A stretch of 64,000 nt of DNA from Rallus limicola (taxonomy: Eukaryota > Chordata > Aves > Gruiformes > Rallidae): the NCBI GenBank assembly GCA_022605955.1, contig JAKCOZ010000005.1:5862001-5926000 (forward strand), in the 5' to 3' direction. A program made the translations under genes and the position numbers. Shown piece after piece: positions 1 through 14,006 of the stretch; positions within the stretch are counted from its first letter, which is position 1; every line of letters begins with the position of its first letter. The notes under the pieces were generated by a model. That model was not told the DNA's origin. It made no database searches and saw nothing but the letters and a program-made list of their open reading frames with translations.

Positions 1-1992
1 CTTCTGTAAGAAAGTGTTGAATTGCCAGTGAGACTCTGGCCAAAGGTTCTCCTTTCTTCTGTCACAATTGTAATGCAGTTGCTCTATCAGTTGTTGTGGG
101 TGTTTTCTCTGTAGTCCTATAATCTAGATTAAGTTCCTGTTGCTGTTGGTTAAAATTCTAGCAGTAAATTTTGAGCTTTAAACTGAGAGTTGTGCTGGTA
201 TGCAACCTCAGTAGGGATCAGAAAAATAGGATGTAGGCAGCAAAGCAGAGAAATCCATCTGTGATGATTGTTTTTGTAACTGTTGCTAACAATCTGGGGT
301 TTCTGTCTGAGAAATAGAAGTATGTTGAGTTGATTGTACTTCTTGATATGTTAAATATCTGTGCCTATGAGGTTACAGCAGTCAGAGCATGGATGGACTC
401 TTCACTCTGTAAAGGCAGCACAGTGCCTGTGAGCACAGAGTGCTGCTTTGGCCTGCTCTGGCATTTTGTGCATCCAGAGAAGTGGAGTCACATTGGCAGG
501 GGCTAAGCTGAACATCCTGGGTTGAGATCCTTGCCCCTGCCTGTTGGGTGTATGCCTTAAGCAGATTTACTAATCCGACCTTTTAACCTGCTGATGATTA
601 ATAGACCTCTGCAGCGTACTATGAGATGCGGTTGCTCTGGTGTGGTCCTGCCAGTGAAGGTCTGCCATGGGCTAAATGAAGTAATCAGTAAGTGCAGCTG
701 CCCCATCTGCAAGAAGATGGTCTGAGAGGGGCTGTGCAATGAATTGGCTGCCTCTGTTTTTAGAAAAGAAGGGTGCTCTCTGCCTGATGTTGCACTGACC
801 CATTTACGATATAGTCTGACCTGGAAACAGCAAGGTGAACTGTTGATGTGTTGCTGTATGCTGACTGCCAAGATGCCTTGGAGAAATATGCTCCTTACAA
901 TTGATTCATAATTAATTGATAGACTGGATATTAGGAGTCCAATGAAGTTCTGCCTTCTGCACTTTTTTCCTAGTAATCTCTCTCAAACCCAATTCATATA
1001 GTCAGAGTGGCATTTCACATACACATCTGATGGGCAACAACAGGAAAGATTGTAGTGGCCACTCATGTAACTGAACATCTGTAACTTATGACAGTGGTTT
1101 TAGTCACCTTTTATGCAAACATATGGGGTTTTTTGGTTACAATGAAAAAAAACCAACAGTGATTGAAGAATCCTATCATGTCAATCATAGAATGTTAGGA
1201 ATAAACTGTTCTGGGTGTCATTGACCTGTTGGGTTAGGGCATCTGGAAAGCAAACACTTATTTGCTACAGCTTTTGAAGTTTTCTGCTGCTCACACCTGC
1301 TGGCAAGACTGGTGGGCAGCAGTGGGCAGAAGTGGAAGAACCCCAGATATCTGTGGCGGGGTGAGGAGGACTTTGGAACTTTGGATCACTGAGCACAGAT
1401 AAACCGTTGTATGAAATACGGCAAAAGCTTTTTTTAAGGAAAGGCTCCACATCATTACTTGCAGCAGGAGTCTGAGATAAGTGCTCACAAGCCAAATCAC
1501 TTGGATATGCAGGGGGGAGGGGACATTGTGTGTTTAAATGTAGCAGTTTAAAGTTCCCTAGGTGCAGACATTGGACCTCATTTGAAAGGAATTCCCTAAA
1601 GTTGATAGCATCAATGGAGAAGTGAGGCTGAGCCTAACTTGGATAGAAACATGAGGTCTGGCAGCTCTCTCATCCTGCCTAGCTGCACCAGGCACCAGAA
1701 ACACCACCAAAGAGACACTAATGTTCAAAGCCTTTGCTATGAAAAGCTGTGCTAAGCACAGGGGATGTTCTGGAGTATTTGAACTTAATATATTTCAGCG
1801 ATCTGTGCTTGGCAGGAATGAGGGGAGGAGTGAAAACTCCCATGTTGTACCTTAAAGAAACAGACTGATTCTGTGCAGTTGCTTCCTGGCTCCCTTTCGT
1901 AAGGATTTCTGATTTGGAAATGCATTATGGCTATGTCTTGACTGCTATACAAGCATTTTTCATGCTGCCGGGCTTTCAAAATTTTTTATTTC

Positions 1993-2203
1993 TTTTTTTT
2001 TTTTTCTATTTGGCTATTGGGTTGAGTGCTTTCTTTAAGATACTGTCTATAGTGTGATTTGCATGCAAAAAGAAGGACAGTTCCTTCAAATTTTTGATTC
2101 CAGGGCTGATATAATTTCCCTTTAAACTTGTTCCATATTTCTTCCTCTCCCAAATATTTCATTTGAGATGTGGCTTGCGTGTTGATTCCATTGTTTTTCT
2201 CTC

Positions 2204-2227
<24 letters not shown>
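1993..2227. repeat. two poly-T tracts
   Basis: A 13-base T run (1993-2005) and a 24-base T run (2204-2227) lie about 200 bases apart. There is no flanking LINE or target-site duplication that I can recognise, so these are best called simple repeats rather than insertion tails. Confidence 0.85.
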
Positions 2228-2235
<8 letters not shown>

Positions 2236-5200
2236 GAGGAGGGTGGACTCATACTGTGCAAACTGTGTCCATTTGGACCTGGTATGCCAAATACTCAAAA
2301 CTTCTGGTCTATTATTTTTTCTTCCTTTTTGTCTTCCCTCCATGAGATAACTGCACAATACCTGAAATTCAATTGTGATCACATGCCCATGGGTGCAGCA
2401 TGTACTGAAGAACCTGTTTTTAACTTCTGTTCAAAAGTGAAAGGGGAAATTCTGCAGTTCTACATGCATCATAGTTCAACTTTTACTCCAGAAAGTATCA
2501 TTGCTTTGCTTTATGCAGCTTATCACTTGCTCATTCTGTTTCATAATCTAAGTAGCAGTTCCCAGCAACTGTTTGGAAGGAGGAAAAATATTAATGTATC
2601 TTTTAAAAAAAACATAAGTTCCAGCTGGAAAGCAAAGCTGGGAAAAGGTGCCTAAGAGCACATCTACAATTCTTCTTTTCCCTCCTCTTTCCCACCACCT
2701 CAGTGCTTCACAAAGCAGAAAAGGTACTACGTGATCTTCAGGGGCATTTCTGCCAATTTGGGTTTTCTTTCCAGCAGAACAGCAAGAGCTGTTGCGTGGG
2801 GGTCCTTCAGCTGCTCATCCCAAACCAGTGTCTATCACTGTGCTGTGACAGAGGCCATGTTTGAATTTTGTCCAGCCCAAACACAGGTCCCCCTTGCCTG
2901 CCTGCGCCTGTCCAGCACAGCCATCTCTGTGCTCATGCCTCAGCCAAAAGACAGACTTGGTCTGATCACAGGAGTAATACAGCCACTGTATTAGGGCATT
3001 AACTTACTCTTTATTTCCTAATAAGTTAATGCTTGAAAACTGGAGTGCAGATAAAAATCTGGTTGCGCATTTCAGTGAAATAAAAGCAATACTGTTTACC
3101 TGTATGCAGAAGAGGGGGAGAAATCTGTGCTAATGTAAAACTGGAGCTAAGTCCAAGCCGATAGAAGGTCTTGGGCTCAGTAACAAAGCTGGTTTTTAAA
3201 CCATATTTGTAAAGTGGAGAACTTAACAATATTTCCTTTGTGAATAGCTCACATCTAGAAATATTTCTCTCCGTCCTTTTTTTGATGGTCAATTCTCTGT
3301 TTTCCTTCTTGGTCTCTAAGTTGGGGATAATAAAATTGTTTGAAATATATATGAAGGAAATACTTCTTCATGTCTCCAGTTGGTTCACTTTATGTAAGCA
3401 CATTGGATGAACAGAATTTGGATTTTTTCCTGATTAGAAGTTAAGTAAAAACTTCCAGTGTTCTGACGGTTGCTGTTTCCCAGTCCTGTCTCTGCACAGA
3501 GCAGGCAGAGTGAGGAAAGAGCCCGGTGCTCACAGGGCTCAGCCTCCAGGACCGAGCATGGTCCATGGGTAGCCCATGGCAGCAGCCACAAGGGTCCAGC
3601 CCCCTGCACGCCTCCAGTGTGGTTCTGGGGGACTGACAGTGCTGAGGCATGGGTCAGCTGGCTTCCAACTGTTTGGCCCTGGCTGGTCTGTGCTAAAGCA
3701 AAACTGAGTTGACCCAAGGTGTTTCTGTAAACCATTTTCCTTCCTAAATTGTTGTTTTCTCTAACAAAGCCAGCCCTAATCAGGACCTTGTGTACCAGGC
3801 ACTGTGCAATCCCAGAACCAGTTAATCCTTTCTCTCTCTGAAAATTGAAGGCTGCTGGAGAGCTGAGGCACCAAAGCAGCTTTAGTTCTGTCTTGCTGTA
3901 GCTTTAGGGAGGGAGGGGGAGAAATGTGATGCTTTCAAGTTACTCTGGTGCTGCAAACATTCTGCTCAAATAAGCACCACGTAGTCACCACATGGCATCA
4001 TTTCAGGATCCCCAGTTGTAGCTGTTACATGTAGTCCCGTGTTAACACATGGGAATGAAACACACTGTTTTAAAACCTTGTGGGTAAGGTGTTTTTACAC
4101 TTGCAGGTGCCCTGCTCTTCAAAAGGCACTGTTAGTGCCAACTCTCAGGTTGATGTGTTGATGTTGGCCATAACCTCCTACAGATGCATTCTTTCTGTGA
4201 GAAATTTTGTACATTTTATACGGTAAAGTTAATGTTAGGACTAGATGACAGTGACAAAAGCAACTTTTTAGGACAAATGGCATTGTTCTTTGCCTTGACA
4301 CTTCAGAAGTGCAGGTCAACTGAAGAGAGTGCACCTACAGTGTCTGCCCACTTACATGCAGTGAAGTACAGGTCTGTGGAAAAACAAATTGTCCCAATGA
4401 AGGAATGACTAATGAAGAGCCTGATGATAACATCATCTACGTATTGAAGTGTAGATCTTTCTGCTTGGTAGGTGATTAACATGAGAAGGTGCATCCACCT
4501 CTGACCTTCAGTATGGTTCACTGGGCTAATATAGGAGACTTAAACGTCAGGCTGTTGGATCAAGGCTGTGGGGTGAACAATTACTATCAATAAGTGTTTT
4601 TTTGGTGCTTCACATGTTCTAGTAAACACTTCTGTGCTGGAGAAGTTGAATCATAATTTAATTCTGGCTATATCTCAGCTTACCTTTTGAAAACAGTGAT
4701 GCATTTGTCATGTCTCCTATTATTGGCTAATGATGTTCTGCCGTCAGAGGGTTTTTTTGAAGAGGCGGCTTCCTAACATTTTATTCCCAGTGTTATTTTT
4801 ATTTTTTCTTATGAATTTCCCAAAATAATGTTTTGTTGTTTGACTGGGAGGATTTTTCTGCAACAGAAATGGATGATGTTTTTCTAACTCTCTTGGAAAC
4901 TTTATTTGGATTTTTTGTACTTTGTTTTTCTTCAATTTTTGAAAGTCAAGGCTGAGAAAGGGTAGAAATTGTCCTGCACATTTTCTTCCAAAAATATTAT
5001 CTCTACTTTCAGAAGTGATGTCTTTTCTGGTAACTATTGGTCCAGTTTACAAGGACAAAAAAAACCCCAAACAAACAAACCAAACCAAAGACCAATACAG
5101 ATACAAAGCAATCACTGTAGCTGTTGGTTTTTTGGGGTTTGTCTTTTGTTTTGGTTGTCTTGTCTTCTCATGTACATGTTCACTGGAGCAGTTTGTTTAG

Positions 5201-8112
5201 CCAATGTTTTCTGGTTTTCCATCACCCTCTGTCTGACTTGTCTGGATGCAGCTTTGCAGTTTTCCATTGTTCAGTGGCTGGGATTTGGTGGAGAATTGGC
5301 ATTATTCTAACCAAGGAGCCTGTCATTCACAACTCAAACCTTCTTTGGGGTTGTTGTTCATTCTTCTTTTATTTTCTTTCTTTAACTTGTGGTTCCGGTG
5401 GATTTCAGTGTGACTGATAACATTAATATCCCAATGAACCACAGGAAGTATTGTGAGCTATCTTGCATTAAAAAAAAAAATGTAACTGAACACATTGATT
5501 CCAAAAAGCATGTGTGTGTACACATATGAAATACTATCTGCGTTGTCAGTGGATTAATCCTGGTTACTGATCTGGAAGCCTGATGTCTACAGATGAGAGC
5601 AGGTCTGCCAAATGAATTATCCTGGCCTGGAGCCCTTGGGGACTTGCAGCCCTTACACAGACTGCTTCATCCTCCTGTTCAGCTCTCAGGCAATTGAGGC
5701 AGCCCCAGTAAGGAGAGGGAAACGTGCTGGAGAGAAGACATATAACCAGAGATCCACGCTTGGAAAGACAATCTGAAAGATACTCCAGAGAGCTTTTGGT
5801 GAAAGCTAACATTGGTGCTGTTCTTTTACTTGCCCCAAGACATCCTGGGCAGTTTGCTTCAGCACAGCCATCATTTCATATTTTTGCTTTAAAAACCCCA
5901 AGCAGACTTTAATTTCCTTTCTTAGAAAAATCCTGAGGGGAAACAAAACCAGTTTTATTTTGGTTATCCCCTGTTCTCTGGTCCCTTGCCACAATGCACT
6001 TTCTGGTGTCTCCAGCTGATGTCTTGAGGCAGGTTGAGTAGCAGCAGTGCTGATCACCTTTCTGAGCTCTGCAGCCCTATTGGGTCAAGAGTGGCTACAG
6101 GAAGGGGACAGGCTGTATGGGGACATTGGGTGGCTCACAGCTGGAGAGAGCAGGAGTGCACTGAGATTGGTGGCTCCCTCTGCCCCATGATCCCTGCTGA
6201 GGACCACCAGCTGCCTAGAGATATGGTGGCACGTCCTCAAGCATTGTCAAGCCTTGGCAATCTTGCAGTGCTGTGTGAATTCATAGCCTATGTTGCTGTC
6301 CCTTCCTTCTGGATTATCCCTGTTTTCAAAGTAACACAAACTGACTTTATTTCCATGATTGCTGACTAAGAGGGTCTGCTTTTTCCTGGTTCATGCGTTT
6401 GTTCTTTTTTTCACGGTGTATTTACCTCCATAATTATGTCCCCCTGCATACAAAGGAAGTTCTGGACTAGAGGACAGCCGCTGGCAAATGTGGCTCTATT
6501 TTGTTGGTATAGATGCATCTATACCAGAGATTTTGCTGACGTAGCTCTGGCAGCTAGTGGGTATGTGGTTTTTCTGCGCTCCTCACAGGCACGGTTGTGC
6601 CACCTAAGTTTTTCCTGGGACTGGGGGGTGAGGAGCAGAGAGAAGGGTGTGAAATGGAGTGGGCTGTCAAGGTTCCCACTGGCAGCTGGGCAGGAGCAGT
6701 GCCGGAGCTCGCTCTCCATCATTCTCTTTTGTCATCTACCCCTGATCCATGTGCCTGGCACTGCTGGATGTGATTTCAGTAACAGTTATTAGGACATTAC
6801 TTGCTCTCTGAATTAGTCTAGCCCCATGTCCTAACATCCTATTGACAGTAGAAAATCTTGTGCTGATCAAAAACTGCCTGTTCTGTGATTAACTTTTAAA
6901 TCTCAGCTGTTCCAATTTGGGAGCTTGAAGTTACAGTTGTCAGTATAGGAAAGAAAGGCAGAATCTTAGAAGAGCTTAAAGGTTGTCCTTTTATTTGTTT
7001 CACGGGCAGTGTTTTCATAACATCATAACATAACCTAAATGCATACCTCTTAGGAAAAGTCACCTGTTGCTTGCTAGCTGATGTTATCCTTACAGTATAC
7101 TTTTTTTATTCTTGCAATCCCAGTTTAGGAAGACATCAGCATAGATTTTCCACTGTTTATAATGTGTTTCTAATCCACTACAACAGAGCTGAAAAATGTT
7201 CTTTCTTGTAACCAGTCTAAACAAGAGTCAGGTTTTAATCTTGTTTATGCATAGCATTAACCCTTAATGACTCTGGCTTATTAATCTATGGTTAGCTTTG
7301 AAGACACTTTGAAGAGTATATGGAAATTTGGTCCTTGTAATAGAGATTTTAGCAGTCCTATTAGAATAATTTTTTAATACTCATTGTGACTTGCACAGAA
7401 TAATAATTGGGCTACAGACCTTCTTCCTTGAAAGCATTTGACTTTAGAGTTACAATTTCCAGTGGTATAGGAAATAGGAAAATAAATACATTTTTTCTTT
7501 ATTTCTGAATTTATTTCTCAGAAAGGCATCAGGATTTCTGATCAGTATTTCTGGTGAGTAGTTTAAGTATGTGGAAGTTTAAGTGCCTGGAAAACTACTC
7601 GTTGTAATTAATTTGAAATAGTTGTGACTGTGCGTTTCAAAATGAGCATCATGGGGTTTTGGTGATGCTCACAGGACTGGACTTCTTGTCCAGACAGCAG
7701 AACGGTGTAAGCCCTCTGAGTTTTGTGTTATCTGTAATCTGGGCTGGAAGAGCGGCCCCATGGCAAAAGTGGCACAGTGCGGCTTGGGCCTGCCAGTGGC
7801 TGCGGTGGGGGCAGACATTTGTGCCTCTGCCTTCGGGATCACACATGTGGCCTCTCGGGCAGCATCCCATATATTTGCATGAGTGGAGGCATATGCAAGC
7901 TGCTGGCTCATGCAATTGATCTCATTTTACTCTTAAGTGTTTCAGTGTACTCACACAGTAACACTGGAAAGCTCAGGCCAGTAACATTAAGAAATAAACT
8001 GGACTATTTTTAAAGCTTTCAACTTTAAAATGTGTGGAATGTGACTTAGTCTGTGTGGTAGATAAAATTCTACAGATAGGTAATTTTATTTTATGCTTTC
8101 TGTGAACATATC

Positions 8113-8142
8113 TAAAATATACACTGCAAAGTGTATATTTTA
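8113..8142. repeat. perfect inverted repeat, 13-bp stem with GCAA loop
   Basis: The arm taaaatatacact (8113-8125) is followed by gcaa and then the exact reverse complement (8130-8142). Pairing stops beyond this on both sides. It lies about 5.6 kb before the MICAL2 start codon. The function is unknown. Confidence 0.9.
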
Positions 8143-10052
8143 CTGTATGTTATATGCTTCCAGCTGTATTTTATTGTGAGATGATTCCAGATGTAGCAGG
8201 TTAAATTGGCACAGCAGCACTTGTTGGAAGGATTATGTTTGAAATGTCTCATATAACTTTCAGCAAAACAAGCTGATAGTGTGTACCGTAACCTTGTAAG
8301 TTCATAGGCACAGAGTGTCTCGGTAGGAACTGTTTTGAATTCCACAGTTGGCCCAAAAAGTTATTTTGCAGGAGTTCTGTGGAAGTCAGCTTTTTATAAA
8401 AATACAGAGAAGTCATCTGGCTGTTTATAGCGAGAGACTGTTTGTGAGGCGTTGTTCAGAAACAATTTCTGTTTACTGATGTTTCTGTTAGGACTGTGCA
8501 TCTTAAGAAATGTGTTTTCTCTTTGTCACCAATAGAAAAAAAGTATTTTAGGCACATGTACTTTTGTGGGGTTTTTTAACTGGTTTTATAAAGAAAGAGT
8601 GTGCTTCAGTTGTTACATGGGTCACATTAAAACATTTATTTTCCTTATATGTCAGTTCAAGTAAAACAGGCGAAGAAACCAAACTACTAACGAAATGTTT
8701 CCTCCAGATAGAAATATTTATATTTAAAATGGTCACCATGAAAACAAAGTCCCTAATGTGAGTAGACACTAAGTTGAAAAAATCAAGAAGGTCCTGTAAC
8801 ACAGCCAGTCTCACTTGCAAATTTCCCTTAATATAATGGTATTGAGAATTTAGACAGTTACGGCAGGAAATAGACAGCAGAAATTCTGTAGCTTTTACTG
8901 AGGATGAGAAAGGGCCAAAGTAAATGATTACTAGAGATGCTGCAGAATCCAGTCTTTTGTTTCTGTTGATGTTTCTAACCTTAAGCAAACAATAAATGTC
9001 TTGTATCCTGCATGCCAGACTGAAGTCTTAATGAAAGAATTTACTATTGGTAAACATGGCAGAATTAGGACTGGCTGTATTGAAAATGGAATCAGGATTA
9101 GTGGTATTGAAATGTGAGGAATTTAATTCTTTTCCAGTCTCCCTGAGGACTATGTTCTCAATTATTAGAAACAGAGCATTAAGGGACTAAGGAAGGACTT
9201 GAGTGTTGCGAGTTTGAATTAAAATTAAGGGGTTTTGTCTCTCTCAGTGGGAAAACTAAGGCAAAAAAGTTTTTAATTTTTGAGTATACTACCTCAAAAC
9301 ATTGCTGACAAGTAATACACATATTTCTTCTGTCAAAAATGTGTTAATTTAATGACTCATATACATTAATTGCTTGCTGTATTATGCTGAAAGGTTTTAT
9401 TTGCACATGTGAACCAGCCCCATACATCCACTTAGCTAGTGATAATTGGTGGAATTACCCTGACAGTGGAGGTATTTTTTCACTATTCTTGGAAACTGTT
9501 TGTTTCACTGGCAGGAAGTATCAGTCAAGACCGGAGGCAGTTGCTTTCATATGTACACATCTGCATGTGCACCGTTGCTTTAAATTCTACTTTCTCTCTG
9601 TGCCTTTTGCGCAGCTTTCCTTTAAGTGGTAATAAGATCTTCACTTTCTCCTTGGGTAGCCACCAGGCATGAACAGCACTTCTCAGACTTTCTTATCTGA
9701 CATTCCTGTTTGCCCCTGACTGGAGGCAGAAAGGAGGTTGAGCTAACATTAAAGTAGAATGCATCATCAAAATGCAGCCCTTCCTTCTTCCCCGTGTCTG
9801 CACTTTGTGTCTAGGCGCTCTCCAGAGACTCCTGTAATGCTAGGGGAAGCTATGTGGAAGGCCAGATTCTTGTATGTGCTTAATATGTCACATATGGGAC
9901 CTGAAATGATAGTTCCTGTTAGCTGTGAATTTAACCCGTGGGTGGATCAGTTCTGACTTAAAAGAACCGTTTGTCCAGACTGTTTCCTGCTCTCTCATTC
10001 TCTTTCTATGGCCCAAATTTTTATTTGCACTTTAGTAAAGATTAAAATAATC

Positions 10053-10100
10053 TTTTTTTTTTTTTTTTTTTGAGGGGGAGGAGCGGGGGTGGAGGGAGGA
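10053..10100. repeat. poly-T tract followed by G-rich block
   Basis: Nineteen T (10053-10071) run straight into a purine block with G runs at 10074-10078, 10085-10089 and 10094-10096 and a GG at 10091. Only three runs of three or more G are present, so it is not a canonical quadruplex. Confidence 0.8.
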
Positions 10101-13100
10101 ATTGTGCTCCCAGAAGAAGTTCAGTGGTCACTTTGAAAAGCAGGTTGCAGTTTCACCATCTTGATGAGACTTTCAGATCTGTATTTTATCCCTAAAACCA
10201 TATATGATGGAGGTGAAAAAAACCCAATAAGGTGAATGATATTTTCTAAGAGCTCAAGTATTCCCCCATTAGTGTGTTGGTTTTTAGGGTTTTCTTTCCA
10301 GTACAGTTAAGCAGTTTATGTGTTGCATCCTAAGTGTTTGAGACAGTTAAGGACAGGAAACTTTAATTATAGTTAAGAATTCCTCTGTTCAACCTCTTGT
10401 CCTTATTGCTTTGTTTCTATTGAGTTATGTGCAATATTCTAGTGAAATATTGGTGACTCCTCAGGAAAAAATGCATACTTTTCCATGAGCAGCATATATT
10501 TAGAGCACCATCTTTCTCTGTCATCTGTCAACAGTGTTGATGCCAAGAGAGGGAGGGAAAAAAAAAAAAAGAGTTACCAGAAATCCCAGTAACCAGAGTC
10601 TTCTGTCTCATTCTGCCTTTCTGACCACAAAATGTGGCTTTTTGGAGAACATGACCTCTGACACAGTGAGAAGAAATGCTTTGCTGGTGAGCAAATGTCT
10701 CTGCTGAGATGCCACTCCACAGTTTTTCACTGTGGACAAGATGGGAAATTCGTGAAAGAAAATTCTCTGCCTCAAAAGAATGGTGGCCTCAGTCCTGCCT
10801 CTGCAGTGTTGGAAGAGGAAAGTCTTAAGGCTGGGGAAGGTGTCCTGTCTGTCCTTCCCAGCTGCTCTTCTCCACAGTGGAAAGCCAGAGGAAGCCCAGA
10901 CCCTGCTTTGTGTGTGCAACATCTACTTCAACTGACTTGCATTGCACAAGTTGAAGTTTTCCTCCCCTTCCTGCAGTGGCTTCTGCTGACCATCTCTTCT
11001 GTCTTTTCCTAGCTGTTATCAGTCCTGACACATGTTGCTCCTCTTCCTTGATTGGTTCAGATATGGGTTCTCTCCACACACACCCCCCTCCCAATCCTTC
11101 CTAGCTGGATGGAAACAGATGAGGCTATAAAAATCTCCTCTAAGTAGAAAATATATTAATTTGAAGAGTTTGAGATCAGACTCACTTATCAATTATGTCA
11201 GAGTTAATTTTTAAACTTCATGCAACTTGTTACATGAACACAATAAGTGGTGACCTAATAAAAAACAGCAGAGGTGAAGTATTGTTTTATAGCTGGTCCA
11301 AGTCTAGTAGCACTGAGACAGTAGTGATGTGAGTTTATAGCGATTAAGGAAATGTAATCTGGCTGCCACTCCCTTAGCTGAAACATCCAAAGAAGAATGT
11401 CTTATTGACACTTTGCCACTCCCCAAGAGCTGTTACTTTTAGAAAAAAGAAAAATACTTTGACTTTTCTATTATAAAAAAAAAAAACTCAGGCAGGTATG
11501 GAAACTGGGAAAATTAAGTGTTTATCTTTGATTTTAATGCTCTTTTTTTCAGTGGGTCTCAAATCCTGGGGAGCCTGTACATCAGACTATTTAATCCGCA
11601 TTGTAGCATCCTGTCTGTAGTGGCCTTGTGTTGCCTTCCCTTTGTAATAGCACTCCTAAAGCTTAAGCTTTCATCTTCCCCTAGGAACTTCTGGGTCTAA
11701 TGCCTGGTGTTGGACTGACCTAAAACCTTCTGTGTAGCTCTGCGATCCCAAAGCCAGGGCTGGTGGGGGTCATGATGCATCAGGGCAGCCAAGGTGGCTA
11801 GGCTGGCATGCAGTTGTTGGAGGGGTTTGCTCATTCATCATTGAGGACTTGAACCTGGAAAGGTGCTGGATGTCCTCAACTCCTTGTGAGTCAATGGGAG
11901 TTCATAGCACTTAGTTTCTTGAAAAATTAGACCTTCTGGAATTCGGGACATATAAAATGTTTGTGCTTTTACCTCCCAGAACCACAGAGCTCTTCAGAAA
12001 AGGGCATGGAGCATATTATAAATGAAGTATTCAGAGGGGAAAACAGAAATTTCCTGACTTATTCTTGGCACCAAATATTTAATAATGACATTTGGTCTAA
12101 GGAAATGTACAAACTCCCAACATTGCCAATTTATTTTACCCACAAACCAACAACAGACTGAAGATGTGCACACAAAGGTTATTTATTTTGAGTACAACCA
12201 GGGAATGTGAGTATACCAAATGCTTCCTTATATCTCCCCATGGGATCTCTCTAATAAGCTGCATAATATTTTTCTGTATTAGAGGTTTGTAAGATAGACA
12301 TGGAGGGTCTCTTCTTAAATACACTGGATATGTTTCCTCTTTTCTTCTTTGAAGGAAATGCAAGAGAGACCGAATAGTTTATGAACAGTGTTAACTAAAA
12401 AGCAAAACTTCAAAGGTCTTTCTAACAATTTATTCTAAAACTATCAGCCAACGAATGACATTCCAAGCAAAATAACTAATTATGTGGGAGGTTAGGCAAG
12501 CATTGATTTAGTTTTTGATTTCTTGGACTGGTAGTTAATTCTTTAATAGCAAGAAAAAAATACATTACTTAAATCTCTGGATTTAAGTGTAGGCAGACTC
12601 TCTTCTGAGGACAAGTTTATACATAACCTGTAACAATTTTATTGGAAAATGTGAAAGCCACTTGGATGTTTTCTGTGGACCTTGGCTGACTCTCAAATGA
12701 TCCCCATTAGAGATTGAGAGCAAGGTTAAGGAAGGATAAGGGAGTGCCACAAAGAAAGTGTTCTTGTTTTTGCAAACTTATGTTAATTTAGAATAGTACT
12801 GCTCTTACAGAATATAAGGGCATTTATCTGGAATTGGGCACAGTTTGACAGTGATCATGTTACCAGAAAAAGCCAACCGGGCTTGGTCAGCCAAACATCA
12901 TTATTTTATATCATTAGCGAATGACAAGGTAAGACTCCAAATGCATAACTTTAACATTTCACATGTGGAGACATGGAGATAAAATTCCTTTCTATGCACT
13001 AAAGCACTGAACCCTTTCTCTTTTTGGCAAGAGAGTGAGAAAAAAGGGAGCTCTCTGTGGTTAGTTGTTTTCTGTTTCTTCAGTTCTGGTGCAACTTGTG

Positions 13101-13648
13101 ATAATTCTGCTTAGCCTGTTTTGTGCATTTGCTGCTTGTGGCAAGTGACTCTGCCAGTTATAAATTGCTTTGGCTAAGCTGTGCTCTTGGTCCTCCCTTG
13201 TTCAACGGCAGAAAGTTTCCTCATAGCACTGACTTTTGGCTGCAGGCTTCTAAGAATTTTTAAGACTAAAATGTTGCCAGAGATGTACTTGCTGTGACAA
13301 ATTCTGCTTGGAAAAAGCATCTGGATTCTTGATTTTTTCTTTATCTGTTATCTAGTCATCATCGCTGAACAAAAATTAGAGAAATCCTTGTGTTCTCAGT
13401 GAAGCTGGTTGTTCTTGAGGCAGTAGACTTGAATCTGTAGGGCTTTTTATGACAGTCTTTGTGAAGTATGTGTCATGACAGGACAAGTATGTTACGTCTA
13501 CGTGTAACACTTATCTTGGATGCTACTGCTAACTGGTTATCCAGTTGCCATATGCTGTGTTTTTAAGTTTGTACTGGCTATACATTTTGTGGCCTTAATT
13601 TTGTTAGGCCGAACCTGCTTTAATCTGACCTGTGTTTGCCTTTTCTAG

Positions 13649-14006
13649 GAATAACATGCTTGGAAGTACTTGGTAGTGTTGATCACCTGTACCCCAGCAC
13701 AAGAGCTCCAGCTTAAGCCTTTTCAAACACGTCGCTCAGAACATGGGGGAAAACGATGATGAAAAATACAGTCAGGCTGGCCAGATATTTGAAAACTTTA
13801 TGCAAGCATCAACATGCAAAGGTACCATTCAGGCCTTCAATATCCTCACTCGCCAACTTGAGTTAGATCCTTCGGACAATAGAAACTTTTACACCAAACT
13901 GAAGTCAAGAGTAACGTCATGGAAGGCCAAAGCTTTGTGGAACAAGCTTGATAAAAGAGCAGGTCACAAAGAGTATAAACGTGGCAAATCTTGTACGAAC
14001 ACTAAG
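13649..14006 (+). CDS. MICAL2: MICAL2 coding exon 1: 5' UTR end plus residues 1-88
   Basis: The acceptor ttttctag ends at 13648. The exon opens with 94 bases of 5' UTR, then ATG at 13743 in a strong Kozak setting (A at -3, G at +4). It encodes residues 1-88, starting MGENDDEK and ending SCTNTK, which match the MICAL2 N-terminal helical region that precedes the first Rossmann strand. The donor AAG|GTAAGT at 14007 is close to perfect. The exon ends in phase 0. The presence of a splice acceptor in the 5' UTR means at least one upstream non-coding exon exists. Confidence 0.96.

Larger units (their letters stand above)
1..13648. other. non-coding 5' flank or 5'-UTR intron of MICAL2
   Basis: No exon, RNA gene or CpG island that I can support is visible on either strand. 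The open frames present are short, have no family features and fit chance in AT-rich DNA. Because coding exon 1 starts with a splice acceptor inside the 5' UTR, at least the right-hand part of this stretch is transcribed intron. The promoter may lie upstream of the window. The region holds several homopolymer T tracts and one perfect hairpin, listed separately. Confidence 0.75.

Noticed and set aside
2284..2655. 123-codon plus-strand open frame upstream of MICAL2
   Set aside because: No recognisable domain; its start overlaps a low-complexity region after the poly-T tract, and no splice sites of matching phase were found.
3385..3735. GC-richer patch with overlapping open frames on both strands
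   Set aside because: GC content lowers stop frequency in all frames; no CpG island, no splice signals and no protein resemblance, so neither a promoter nor a gene can be supported.
8548..8988. 146-codon open frame on the minus strand
   Set aside because: The longest non-MICAL2 frame here, but in DNA of this size and AT content about one such frame is expected by chance. No domain, splice sites or codon pattern supports it.
1..13648. possible neighbouring gene (DKK3 lies next to MICAL2 in mammals)
   Set aside because: No cysteine-rich DKK exon or any other recognisable exon is present on either strand.
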